NCBI GenBank assembly: GCA_028868395.1
Contig: JAGWUO010000092.1
Coordinates: forward strand, 1-5,722
Length of the DNA stretch: 5,722 nt
DNA from: Cytophagales bacterium
GTDB lineage: Bacteria; Bacteroidota; Bacteroidia; Cytophagales; Spirosomataceae
Reading direction: 5' to 3'
The position numbers were made by a program, and so were the translations under genes. The notes beneath the pieces are model-generated. The model saw only the letters and a program-made list of their open reading frames with translations. It did no database searches and was not told the origin of the DNA. Shown piece by piece: positions 1 to 5,722 of the stretch. Positions within the stretch are counted from its first letter, which is position 1; each line of letters opens with the position of its first letter.

Positions 1-37
1 CGCCCCATTGTAAGCCTAATAATACATCAACTGCCAT
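1..37 (-). CDS. purA: Adenylosuccinate synthetase, N-terminal fragment (cut by window edge)
   Basis: Only the first 12 codons are inside the window. Read on the minus strand from the ATG at 37-35 they give MAVDVLLGLQWG, followed by one base of the next codon. This matches the PurA N-terminus, where the GLQWGDEGKGK stretch forms the GTP-binding phosphate loop; here it is cut just before the DEGKGK part. PurA is cytosolic and joins IMP and aspartate using GTP to make adenylosuccinate, the first committed step from IMP to AMP. The start lies 9 bp after the stop of the Fur-family gene, with that TAA in the same frame, so the ATG at 37 is the only start that fits the family. It is probably co-transcribed with the upstream genes. 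The call rests on a short but very characteristic motif; the rest of the gene cannot be judged. Confidence 0.86.
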   Translation of the reverse strand, partial: MAVDVLLGLQWG

Positions 38-46
38 AATATTGTT

Positions 47-532
47 TTATTCTTGATTTCTTGCTTGGTAATTTGCTCTGTGTTCACAATTCTTGTTTGT
101 ACAAGAACCATAAAAAATAAGCGAATGGTGCATCACATTGAATTGCAGCATTTCGCCTACTAAACTTTGGATAGTTTGAACCCGAGGATCACAAAATTCC
201 GTGACTTTGTGGCAATCGGTACATATTAAATGATCGTGTTGACGACGTCCATAGGATTTCTCGAATTGTGCCTGATTACGACCAAACTGGTGTTTCACCA
301 CTAAATCGCATTCCACTAACACATCGAGCGTATTGTAAACGGTAGCCCTAGAGACTTGGTATTTCTTGTTTTTCATGGAGATATACAACTCCTCCACATC
401 AAAGTGATCGTCCCGTAAATAGATCTCTTCCAAGATCGCAAAGCGCTCTGGAGTCTTCCGCAAACCCTTGTTTTCCAGGTAGGCTGTGAAGATCTTTTTT
501 ACTGAATCTAGTTTATCTAATTCTTGGGACAT
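47..532 (-). CDS. Fur-family metal-dependent transcriptional regulator
   Basis: A 161-residue cytosolic DNA-binding repressor of the Fur/PerR/Zur family, near the usual length of 135-165. The N-terminal winged-helix domain covers about residues 15-85, with the recognition-helix region around [13 protein letters not shown] (60-72). The C-terminal dimerisation domain carries HDHLICTDC (99-107). Two cysteine pairs, C104/C107 and C144/C149, match the structural zinc site (C93, C96, C133, C138 in E. coli Fur). By hand alignment, H43, E91, H99 and H101 fit one known metal site. The other site has Q98 where E. coli Fur has H87, with D100, E112 and H136 retained. The ATG at 532 follows directly on an in-frame TAA (535-533), so the start cannot lie further upstream. 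The gene sits 47 bp after the RelA/SpoT gene and 9 bp before purA. Whether it senses iron, zinc, manganese or peroxide cannot be decided from sequence, so I give no symbol. The family call is firm. Confidence 0.95.
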   Translation of the reverse strand: MSQELDKLDSVKKIFTAYLENKGLRKTPERFAILEEIYLRDDHFDVEELYISMKNKKYQVSRATVYNTLDVLVECDLVVKHQFGRNQAQFEKSYGRRQHDHLICTDCHKVTEFCDPRVQTIQSLVGEMLQFNVMHHSLIFYGSCTNKNCEHRANYQARNQE

Positions 533-560
533 TTATGGAAAAAAAACGACGTAAAATAAG

Positions 561-568
561 CAAAAATA
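561..568 (-). promoter_or_regulatory. Possible internal promoter before the Fur-family gene
   Basis: The 47-bp gap between spoT and the Fur-family gene (533-579) is the widest inside the cluster and is very AT-rich. Its minus strand contains TATTTTTG, matching TAnnTTTG, 28 bases before the ATG at 532. No properly spaced -33 element is visible. In such a T-rich stretch a chance match is likely. If real, it would let the regulator and purA be expressed separately from spoT. Confidence 0.25.
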
Positions 569-579
569 ACGGACAAAAA

Positions 580-2832
580 CTAAGAAACTTTCCGTTCAAC
601 TTCAATTACGCCAGGAACTTGTTCTAATTCAGCACTTAAATTATCTAAGTGATCTGTGTCTTGTACCATAAGTGATATTTGTCCCTCAAATAGTCCATCT
701 TTCACCCCTATATTCAAGCCAGTAATATTCACTTGCAGCTTTTCAGAAATCAGGCGAGTCACATCATTCACAAGACCCACCCGGTCAATTCCACGAATGA
801 TCAGATCCACGACGAATGACATCGCGATTTGCGAAGTCCATTGTGCCTTTATCACGCGATCGCCATGACGTGAAAGTAATTCTGGTGAGTTAGGGCATGC
901 CGCACGGTGAATTTTGATCCCCTCATTAATGGTCACAAAACCGAATACCTCATCGCCTGAAATGGGGTTACAACATTTGGCTAAGGTATAATCGACCTTG
1001 TCCATATCTTCACCAATCAGCAGGGTATCGGACTCCTTGCGTTCCTTGTGGTATTGCTGCATCTCCTTTCTGAAGGATTTGCTATCCACGATAGGCGCTT
1101 GAATCGATTTCTCTGCCTGCTTCCGCTCGTGTAATTCACGGTCCATTTTCCAGTGCTTGAGCTGGTCAATGTTGATGTAGGTTTTACCAAAACGGTAGAA
1201 CAAATCGTTCGCGTCTTTGGCATTAAAATAAGCCCGCAACTGATTCGTAATTTCTAAAGTCAATAAAGGATAACCCAGATGTTTCAAGCGGTGCTCGATC
1301 AAATCGCGCCCCTTAATGATATGTGATTTATTCTCTTCTTTGATGAAGTCCTTGATGCGTGCTTTCGCCTTGGTCGTAAACACGATGCGCAACCAATCTT
1401 CGGACGGCTTTTGCTTTGAAGAGGTTAGGATTTCAATCTGATCCCCATTCTGTAATTTATGGGACAGGGGAACTAATTTACCACCTACCTTCGCACCGAT
1501 GCAACGCGCACCTACCTCCGAGTGAATCTCAAAAGCGAAGTCCAAAGCCGTGGCACCGGATTGTAAAACGATTAACTTTCCTTTCGGACTAAAGACAAAA
1601 ACTTCCTCATGGTAGAGCGAGTTCTTAATGTCCTCCACTAATTCCACCGCGGATTGACTCTTATCGTTCGCTTCGATGGCCTCGCGAACCTGTGAAAGCC
1701 AAGATTCAAATGCCTCGCTAGTCCGCGTATCTGTTCCTTTGTATTTAAAGTGCGCCGCTACCCCTTTCTCTGCAATCTCGTCCATTCGCTTTGATCGAAT
1801 TTGGACCTCGACCCAGCGCCCCTCTTTATCATGCGCAAAAGGCATACTCATTACCGTCGTGTGAAGAGATTCATAACCATTCGATTTAGGTGTCGAAACC
1901 CAATCCTTCAAGCGACTCGGATTAGGACGGTAATGGTCAGTGACCACAGAATATACTTCCCAGCAGTCTGATTTTTCCCGCTCAACGGGTACGTCTAAGA
2001 CAACGCGCACCGCAAAAAGATCATATATTTTCTCAAAAGGCGTATTGCCTTTTTTGATTTTGTTGTAAATGGAAAAAATGGATTTAGGGCGACCTTTGAT
2101 CGTATAATTCAATCCGCGCTCATCCAACGTTTTCTTGATAGGCTTGATGAAATTTTCTACAAAACTTTCTCGGCTGCGCTTGTTTTCCGTTAATTTATCC
2201 GCAATTTCTTTGTAGGCTTCTGGCTCTGTATGTTTCAAACCTAAATCCTCTAACTCAGACTTAATGGCATTTAAACCTAATCGGTGAGCCAATGGAGCAT
2301 ATAAATAGATGGTCTCAGAGGCGATCTTCAACTGCTTTTCTTTGGCCATACTCGTCAGTGTGCGCATGTTATGCAAACGATCAGCGAGCTTGATCAAAAT
2401 CACGCGAATATCATCCGAAAGCGTTAACAACATCTTCCGAAAATTCTCTGCCTGTTGTGAAGTTCCGTATTCGAAAGTCCCCGCAATTTTAGTTAGGCCA
2501 TCAATAATAGAGGCAATTTTAGGATTGAATTGTTTTTCGATATCGGCCAAAGTCGTATCCGTATCTTCCACCACATCATGCATCAACGCCGCAATAATCG
2601 ATGTGGTTCCTAATCCAATTTCCTCCACACAAATCTGTGCCACAGCCAGCGGATGGTAAATGTAGGGCTCGCCTGATTTACGACGCATTTCTTTATGCGC
2701 CTCCGCCGAAATCAAAAAGGCTTTCTTGATTTGCTTCGCGTCATCATCCTTTAAAAAAGGTTTCGCCGTCCGCAGTAATTTGCGGTAGCGCTTCAAAATC
2801 TCTAAACGTTCCTTTTCTAAATCTATCTGCAT
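580..2832 (-). CDS. spoT: Bifunctional (p)ppGpp synthetase/hydrolase (RelA/SpoT family, long form)
   Basis: A 750-residue cytosolic stringent-response enzyme with the full long-RSH layout. The HD hydrolase domain (about 45-200) has H60 in YIYHP, HDVVED (H85, D86, E89, D90) and LADRLHNMRT (D151, N155), so ppGpp hydrolysis should be active. The synthetase domain (about 240-365) has GRPKSIFSIYNKI, D271 in YDLFAVR, the RLKD motif at 307-310, NGYESLHTTV (318-327) and E342 in EVQIRS, so pyrophosphate transfer from ATP to GDP/GTP should also be active. An RxKD rather than ExDD motif is the signature of bifunctional enzymes rather than synthesis-only RelA. A TGS domain follows (about 408-470), then a helical region, a conserved-cysteine domain (CC at 620-621, H642, C646) and a C-terminal ACT domain (about 672-750). 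The start ATG is 1 bp from the ispF stop, and an in-frame TAA lies only five codons upstream, so the start is well fixed. It is named spoT by convention; rel would serve equally. Confidence 0.97.
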   Translation of the reverse strand: MQIDLEKERLEILKRYRKLLRTAKPFLKDDDAKQIKKAFLISAEAHKEMRRKSGEPYIYHPLAVAQICVEEIGLGTTSIIAALMHDVVEDTDTTLADIEKQFNPKIASIIDGLTKIAGTFEYGTSQQAENFRKMLLTLSDDIRVILIKLADRLHNMRTLTSMAKEKQLKIASETIYLYAPLAHRLGLNAIKSELEDLGLKHTEPEAYKEIADKLTENKRSRESFVENFIKPIKKTLDERGLNYTIKGRPKSIFSIYNKIKKGNTPFEKIYDLFAVRVVLDVPVEREKSDCWEVYSVVTDHYRPNPSRLKDWVSTPKSNGYESLHTTVMSMPFAHDKEGRWVEVQIRSKRMDEIAEKGVAAHFKYKGTDTRTSEAFESWLSQVREAIEANDKSQSAVELVEDIKNSLYHEEVFVFSPKGKLIVLQSGATALDFAFEIHSEVGARCIGAKVGGKLVPLSHKLQNGDQIEILTSSKQKPSEDWLRIVFTTKAKARIKDFIKEENKSHIIKGRDLIEHRLKHLGYPLLTLEITNQLRAYFNAKDANDLFYRFGKTYINIDQLKHWKMDRELHERKQAEKSIQAPIVDSKSFRKEMQQYHKERKESDTLLIGEDMDKVDYTLAKCCNPISGDEVFGFVTINEGIKIHRAACPNSPELLSRHGDRVIKAQWTSQIAMSFVVDLIIRGIDRVGLVNDVTRLISEKLQVNITGLNIGVKDGLFEGQISLMVQDTDHLDNLSAELEQVPGVIEVERKVS

Positions 2833-2833
2833 C

Positions 2834-3313
2834 TTAGTCTTTCTGAATTAAGGCCACGGCCATTGCCGAGATCCCTTCTGCTCTACCTACAAATCCTAAA
2901 CCTTCAGAGGTCGTTGCTTTGACCGAAATTTGGTCCACCTCCACTCCCATCACGGAGGCTAAATTATCTTTAATGGCCGGAATGATGGGATTAAGTTTCG
3001 GTTGATCCAAGATCACTGTCACATCCGCATTTGCTAATTCCCAACCTGCTTCACGAATCATCTCCATCACTTTTTTCAATAAAAGCGTCGAGGCAACTCC
3101 CTTCCACATCGGGTCTTTATCCGAAAAATGATACCCAATATTGCGCATATTCGCGGCCCCTAACAGGGCGTCGCACAATACGTGACAAACCACATCGGCG
3201 TCTGAATGACCTAAGGGCCCCTTCTCCGATGGAATCTCCACACCACCCAGGATACAAGGACGTCCTTCTACCCAGCGATGCACATCATACCCTTGTCCTA
3301 CGCGAATTTTCAT
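2834..3313 (-). CDS. ispF: 2-C-methyl-D-erythritol 2,4-cyclodiphosphate synthase
   Basis: A 159-residue cytosolic enzyme of normal length for IspF, which acts as a homotrimer. It converts CDP-methylerythritol 2-phosphate to the cyclic diphosphate with release of CMP, in the MEP route to isoprenoid precursors. The N-terminal GQGYDVH motif supplies metal ligands D10 and H12, and H44 in the SDADVVCHVLCDALLGA region supplies the third. NIGYHFSDKDP (58-68) is the substrate-loop region, where many homologues have D-I-G, so N58 is a mild variation. KATTSEGLGFVGRAEGI (132-148) is the family signature contributing to nucleotide binding. The start ATG overlaps the stop of the upstream M16 peptidase gene as ATGA, and the stop is 1 bp before the spoT start, so translation is probably coupled on both sides. 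It is a single-domain IspF, not an IspD-IspF fusion; ispD is not in the window. Confidence 0.98.
   Translation of the reverse strand: MKIRVGQGYDVHRWVEGRPCILGGVEIPSEKGPLGHSDADVVCHVLCDALLGAANMRNIGYHFSDKDPMWKGVASTLLLKKVMEMIREAGWELANADVTVILDQPKLNPIIPAIKDNLASVMGVEVDQISVKATTSEGLGFVGRAEGISAMAVALIQKD
3310..3313 (-). promoter_or_regulatory. ATGA stop/start overlap of the M16 peptidase gene and ispF
   Basis: The TGA stop of the peptidase gene (3312-3310) shares bases with the ATG of ispF (3313-3311). This 4-base overlap is a standard arrangement for translational coupling, where the ribosome finishing the first gene re-initiates on the second. It ties the level of IspF to translation of the peptidase. 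Confidence 0.65.
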
Positions 3314-4551
3314 TTGGCTATTTTTTTATACTTTAAGGTATTCGATTTCCCTTGGATAAACAAGCGCTGAGCCCATTTTTCCAAATCCTGCACCTGCACT
3401 TCCGAGATCTTTGCCGCCTCCGAATTGACTAAATTTGCATCCCCCGCATTTGCGGCCATCGCTAAATTCATCGCCCGATTCAATACTTCCACCTCCCCAA
3501 AAACCAAACTTGCTTCCGATTGATTCTTCACCATCTGCAAGTCTTTTTCGGAGATTTTCGAAGTGGCAAAGTCTTTGATCGCCTTCTCTAAAGCTTCTTC
3601 TGCCTCCTCAATCGTTACATCGTCACTCACCTGACCTTGAATAATCAATAAGCCAGGATCGATAGAGCTCGTCTGGTAAGTCCCAATGGTATCGAATAGA
3701 CGCTTCTTTTGAACTAAATGCTCATATAAGTAGGAAGACTCCCCTCTACCTAATAAATCCGCCATCAAATCAATGGCGTGGTAACCGGGTTCGTAGCGAC
3801 CGATCACCGGATAGGCCTTATATAGACGATTTGCCGGTACATCCGCCACAATTTCCATCTCCCGATTTTCTGTTTGTATAGGTTCTTGCGGCAGATTGCG
3901 CTGCGGTTTAACACCTGCGGGGATAGGTTCGAACCATTTCTCCGCTAGGGCTTTTACTTGATCCACTTTCACTCTTCCAGCTACCACAAGCACGGCATTG
4001 GTGGGCACGTAGTGCTTTTGAAAGAAGGCTTTCACATCACTCATCTTTGCTTCCTCAATATGCTGAATGCCCGCACCAATGGTAGGCCAACGATATGGAT
4101 GCTTCTGGTAAATCAACGGTCTAAACTTCAACCACACATCGCCATAGGGCTGGTTCAAATAACGCTGCTTGAATTCCTCTATCACGACCTTGCGCTGCGT
4201 TTCGAGGCTTTGCGTGTTAAAGGCTAATTGCTTCATCCGGTCCGATTCGAGCCAAAAAGCGGTTTCGATGTTTTGGGCCGGAACAGAAATATAGTAATTC
4301 GTTAAATCTGGGGTGGTAAAGGCATTGTTCTCGCCCCCTACTTTTTGCAAGGGTGTATCGAAGGACGGAATGTTTTCAGATCCACCGAACATCAAATGCT
4401 CGAACAAATGGGCAAAACCCGTTAAGTTTTCGTCCTCATCCCGGGAACCTACATTGTAGATCACATTTACCACCGCCATCGTAGTGTCCGGATCTTCGTG
4501 CACAATGACTTTAAGGCCGTTAGCGAGGGTAAATTCTTCGAATGAAATCAT
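3310..4551 (-). CDS. M16-family (insulinase/processing-peptidase-like) zinc metallopeptidase
   Basis: A 413-residue protein of the size of short M16B peptidases. The N-terminal active domain carries the inverted zinc motif HLFEH (48-52: H48, E51, H52) within GFAHLFEHLMFGGS, and a third ligand is available as E125 or E126 in VVIEEFKQRYLNQPY, about 73 residues later, which is the expected spacing. The C-terminal half (about 185-400) fits the inactive M16 C-terminal domain, including the RLFDTIGTYQTSSIDPG region (284-300). All catalytic residues are present, so it should be an active peptidase. No signal peptide is visible at MISFEEFTLANGLKVIVHED, which suggests a cytosolic location. Bacteroidota often carry M16 genes in pairs of one catalytic and one non-catalytic subunit; no partner is seen here. 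It is the first gene of the minus-strand operon, and an in-frame TAA just upstream (4557-4555) fixes the start. The substrate is unknown. Confidence 0.94.
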   Translation of the reverse strand: MISFEEFTLANGLKVIVHEDPDTTMAVVNVIYNVGSRDEDENLTGFAHLFEHLMFGGSENIPSFDTPLQKVGGENNAFTTPDLTNYYISVPAQNIETAFWLESDRMKQLAFNTQSLETQRKVVIEEFKQRYLNQPYGDVWLKFRPLIYQKHPYRWPTIGAGIQHIEEAKMSDVKAFFQKHYVPTNAVLVVAGRVKVDQVKALAEKWFEPIPAGVKPQRNLPQEPIQTENREMEIVADVPANRLYKAYPVIGRYEPGYHAIDLMADLLGRGESSYLYEHLVQKKRLFDTIGTYQTSSIDPGLLIIQGQVSDDVTIEEAEEALEKAIKDFATSKISEKDLQMVKNQSEASLVFGEVEVLNRAMNLAMAANAGDANLVNSEAAKISEVQVQDLEKWAQRLFIQGKSNTLKYKKIAK

Positions 4552-4568
4552 GACTTAGGGTTTATAAA

Positions 4569-4576
4569 CAAAAGTA
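4569..4576 (-). promoter_or_regulatory. Candidate -7 promoter element for the minus-strand operon
   Basis: Read on the minus strand this is TACTTTTG, another TAnnTTTG match, 17 bases before the M16 start at 4551. A TTTTTG (plus-strand 4589-4594) lies 12 bases upstream, closer than the usual 17-23, so the -33 part is weak. The region is AT-rich, so chance is possible, but this is the only intergenic space upstream of the five-gene cluster. Confidence 0.5.
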
Positions 4577-4608
4577 AAAAAATCGACCCAAAAACCACAT
4601 AGCTTAAC

Positions 4609-4616
4609 TAAATTTG
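4609..4616 (+). promoter_or_regulatory. Candidate Bacteroidota -7 promoter element for the TPR gene
   Basis: TAAATTTG matches the TAnnTTTG -7 consensus of the Bacteroidota primary sigma factor and lies 17 bases before the ATG at 4634, leaving a short leader. No TTG-type -33 element stands at the usual distance of about 19 bases, so the call rests on the -7 match and on the position in the divergent gap. Confidence 0.55.
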
Positions 4617-4633
4617 CAGGGTAAACATTTCAC

Positions 4634-4687
4634 ATGATTCGGGCTGCACTCTTACTTTTCCTTTTTCTTTCTTCATCACTGAAGGCC
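4634..4687 (+). other. Signal peptide coding region of the TPR protein
   Basis: Codons 1-18 encode a short basic N-region (R3), a hydrophobic stretch of leucine, phenylalanine and alanine, a serine-rich polar end and K17-A18, followed by Q19. An A-Q junction of this kind is a common signal peptidase I site in Bacteroidota. The absence of a cysteine near the cleavage point argues against a lipoprotein. Confidence 0.8.
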
Positions 4688-5722
4688 CAGATTCTACAAG
4701 ATCCCACGGCTAAGGCCCAAATCACCGCTGGCCTAACCAATTTATACCAATACGATTTCAAAGAATCCACGGCTATTTTCAATAGTCTAAAAGCCAAATA
4801 CCCTCGCCACCCAGCTCCCTATTTATTGCTGGCGATGCAATGGGAACAGCAATATTTTCCATTAAAGGATCATCCTGCTCAAGGAAAAAACTATTTAGCT
4901 CACCTTGAAAAAGCGTTTGAATTAGGGAAAGAGATGGCCGAGCGAGATGAGAATGATTTAGAAGCTTCCTTCTTCTGTACGGCTTCCCTTGGATTTCTGG
5001 CCGCCTATGAGGCTGATCAACACAACTTTATGCGTGTGGTCTCTTATGCTAAACAGGCCTATAGCTTTTTGAAAATAGGACTTAAGAATACCGACAAACA
5101 ACCCGAATTCCTCTATTCCACTGGGATGTATAATTATTACAGCGTCGCCTACCCAGAATTACATCCTGTCCTTAAGCCGTTTATGTTTTTATTTCAAGAA
5201 GGAAACAAACGTCTCGGATTAACACAACTTGAAGCAGGCACGCGAAAAACCACCTTTGTGAAGAACGAATGTCTGTTCTATATGGGCTATGTGCAGAATA
5301 AATATGAGGGAAATCCATTACGGGCTTTGGCCTATAACCAAATCCTCAGTGACAACTTCCCCAATAACCACTGGTATTTATTGCAAAGGGCAGAATTACT
5401 AACCTTGACAGGGAAGTTCGAAGAAGCGGAACCCTTCATTGAAAAAATGGAAGCGCTAAAAACTCCCTATTATACCGGCGCTGCCTTTACACTACGTGGC
5501 ATGCGCGAAGAAGTAGAGCGTAAGGATTTAAACAAAGCAGAGTCTTGGTACCTAAAATCCATCGCCTTCCCATTCGAAGAGAGATTAACCAAAGACATTC
5601 GCGGGCTCGCCTATTTAGGTCTCGCGCGCATCGCACACCGCGAAAGAAAACCGCATTTATTTAGAAAATACCTTCGTATTTCTGAAGATTTTATCGAATA
5701 CAAAAATTCGTTGATCGAACAC
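4634..5722 (+). CDS. Secreted TPR-like repeat protein of unknown function (3' end outside window)
   Basis: An open frame of 363 codons with no stop before the right edge, so the C-terminus is missing. The ATG at 4634 is preceded in frame by TAA at 4622-4624, which fixes the start. Residues 1-18 form a signal peptide (MIRA, then a hydrophobic LLLFLFLSSSL core, then KA|Q) with likely signal peptidase I cleavage after A18. There is no lipobox cysteine, so it is a soluble exported protein. The mature part is helical and TPR-like. The best repeat-like segments lie around residues 30-65 and 228-275, the latter with YNQILSDNFPNNHWYLLQRAE and LTGKFEEAEPF. GMYNYYS (164-170), a following YPELHP and GNKRLGLTQLEAG (190-202) resemble a conserved core seen in bacterial TPR proteins that are often annotated only as hypothetical; this resemblance is from memory. 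It is divergent from the M16 gene. TPRs usually mediate protein contacts; no enzymatic role is visible. Confidence 0.88.
   Translation, partial: MIRAALLLFLFLSSSLKAQILQDPTAKAQITAGLTNLYQYDFKESTAIFNSLKAKYPRHPAPYLLLAMQWEQQYFPLKDHPAQGKNYLAHLEKAFELGKEMAERDENDLEASFFCTASLGFLAAYEADQHNFMRVVSYAKQAYSFLKIGLKNTDKQPEFLYSTGMYNYYSVAYPELHPVLKPFMFLFQEGNKRLGLTQLEAGTRKTTFVKNECLFYMGYVQNKYEGNPLRALAYNQILSDNFPNNHWYLLQRAELLTLTGKFEEAEPFIEKMEALKTPYYTGAAFTLRGMREEVERKDLNKAESWYLKSIAFPFEERLTKDIRGLAYLGLARIAHRERKPHLFRKYLRISEDFIEYKNSLIEH

Larger units (their letters stand above)
1..4551 (-). other. Probable five-gene operon: M16 peptidase, ispF, spoT, Fur-family gene, purA
   Basis: All five genes lie on the minus strand with junctions of -4, +1, +47 and +9 bases. 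No hairpin followed by a T-run, which would mark an intrinsic terminator, is visible at any junction. The RelA/SpoT, Fur-family, purA order is one I recall as recurrent in Bacteroidota; the attachment of ispF and the peptidase upstream is less familiar. The cluster continues past the left edge. Confidence 0.7.

Noticed and set aside
537..550. T-run on the minus strand downstream of spoT, considered as an intrinsic terminator
   Set aside because: No GC-rich inverted repeat precedes the T-run, so it lacks the hairpin needed for a terminator call.
533..579. Fur box (autoregulatory operator) before the Fur-family gene
   Set aside because: I found no inverted repeat resembling the GATAATGATAATCATTATC-type operator; the gap is only AT-rich and lacks symmetry.
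656..868. Plus-strand open frame of 70 codons antisense to the ACT domain of RelA/SpoT
   Set aside because: The opposite strand is explained fully by the conserved ACT domain, and no family resemblance is seen.
2309..2659. Plus-strand open frame of 116 codons inside the RelA/SpoT gene
   Set aside because: It lies antisense to the highly conserved HD hydrolase domain and its translation resembles no known family. It is a shadow of the real gene.
3031..3336. Plus-strand open frame of 101 codons over ispF and the M16 gene end
   Set aside because: It is antisense to IspF, which is supported by its family motifs, and it has no recognisable domain or promoter.
3958..4227. Plus-strand open frame of 89 codons inside the M16 gene
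   Set aside because: It is antisense to a well-supported peptidase. Its histidine-rich start is a by-product of the opposite-strand codons.
4561..4568. TTTATAAA palindrome in the divergent gap, considered as an operator
   Set aside because: Eight bases of pure A/T in an AT-rich gap are expected by chance, and no extended symmetry surrounds them.
1..5722. CRISPR array, tRNA/rRNA, insertion sequence or phage-like system
   Set aside because: No spaced direct repeats, RNA-gene signatures, terminal inverted repeats or transposase/integrase motifs were seen. Nearly all bases are accounted for by ordinary coding sequence.

Overview
The window looks like a chromosomal housekeeping region of a Bacteroidota bacterium, most likely Cytophagales-like. 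Three things suggest this: the gene order (p)ppGpp synthetase/hydrolase, Fur-family regulator, purA; TAnnTTTG-type -7 promoter elements with no clear Shine-Dalgarno sequences; and a secreted TPR protein whose signal peptide ends in ...KA|Q. Base composition is moderate by eye, and no stretch looks foreign. The placement is inferred from remembered family features, not from a search.

Layout. Positions 1-4551 hold five tightly packed genes on the minus strand, read from right to left: an M16-family zinc peptidase (4551-3310), ispF of the MEP isoprenoid pathway (3313-2834), a full-length bifunctional RelA/SpoT enzyme (2832-580), a Fur-family metalloregulator (532-47), and the first 12 codons of purA (37-1), cut by the window edge. 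The junctions are a 4-bp ATGA overlap, a 1-bp gap, a 47-bp gap and a 9-bp gap. They probably form one operon, perhaps with an internal promoter before the Fur gene. On the plus strand, starting 82 bp from the peptidase gene, is a secreted or lipid-free periplasmic-type TPR protein (4634-5722) that runs off the right edge. The 82-bp divergent gap carries a TAnnTTTG element in each direction. There is no gene-free stretch longer than 300 bases.

How the genes fit together. The operon places the enzyme that makes and degrades (p)ppGpp two genes upstream of purA. Its product, adenylosuccinate synthetase, is a known target of ppGpp inhibition in other bacteria. A metal-responsive or redox-responsive regulator sits between them. 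The peptidase and ispF are linked by probable translational coupling but have no obvious shared pathway. All enzymes have their key catalytic residues. I see no mobile element, CRISPR array, RNA gene, frameshift or clear novel system. The least understood items are the TPR protein, a substituted metal-ligand position in the Fur-family regulator, and the regulatory logic of the operon.
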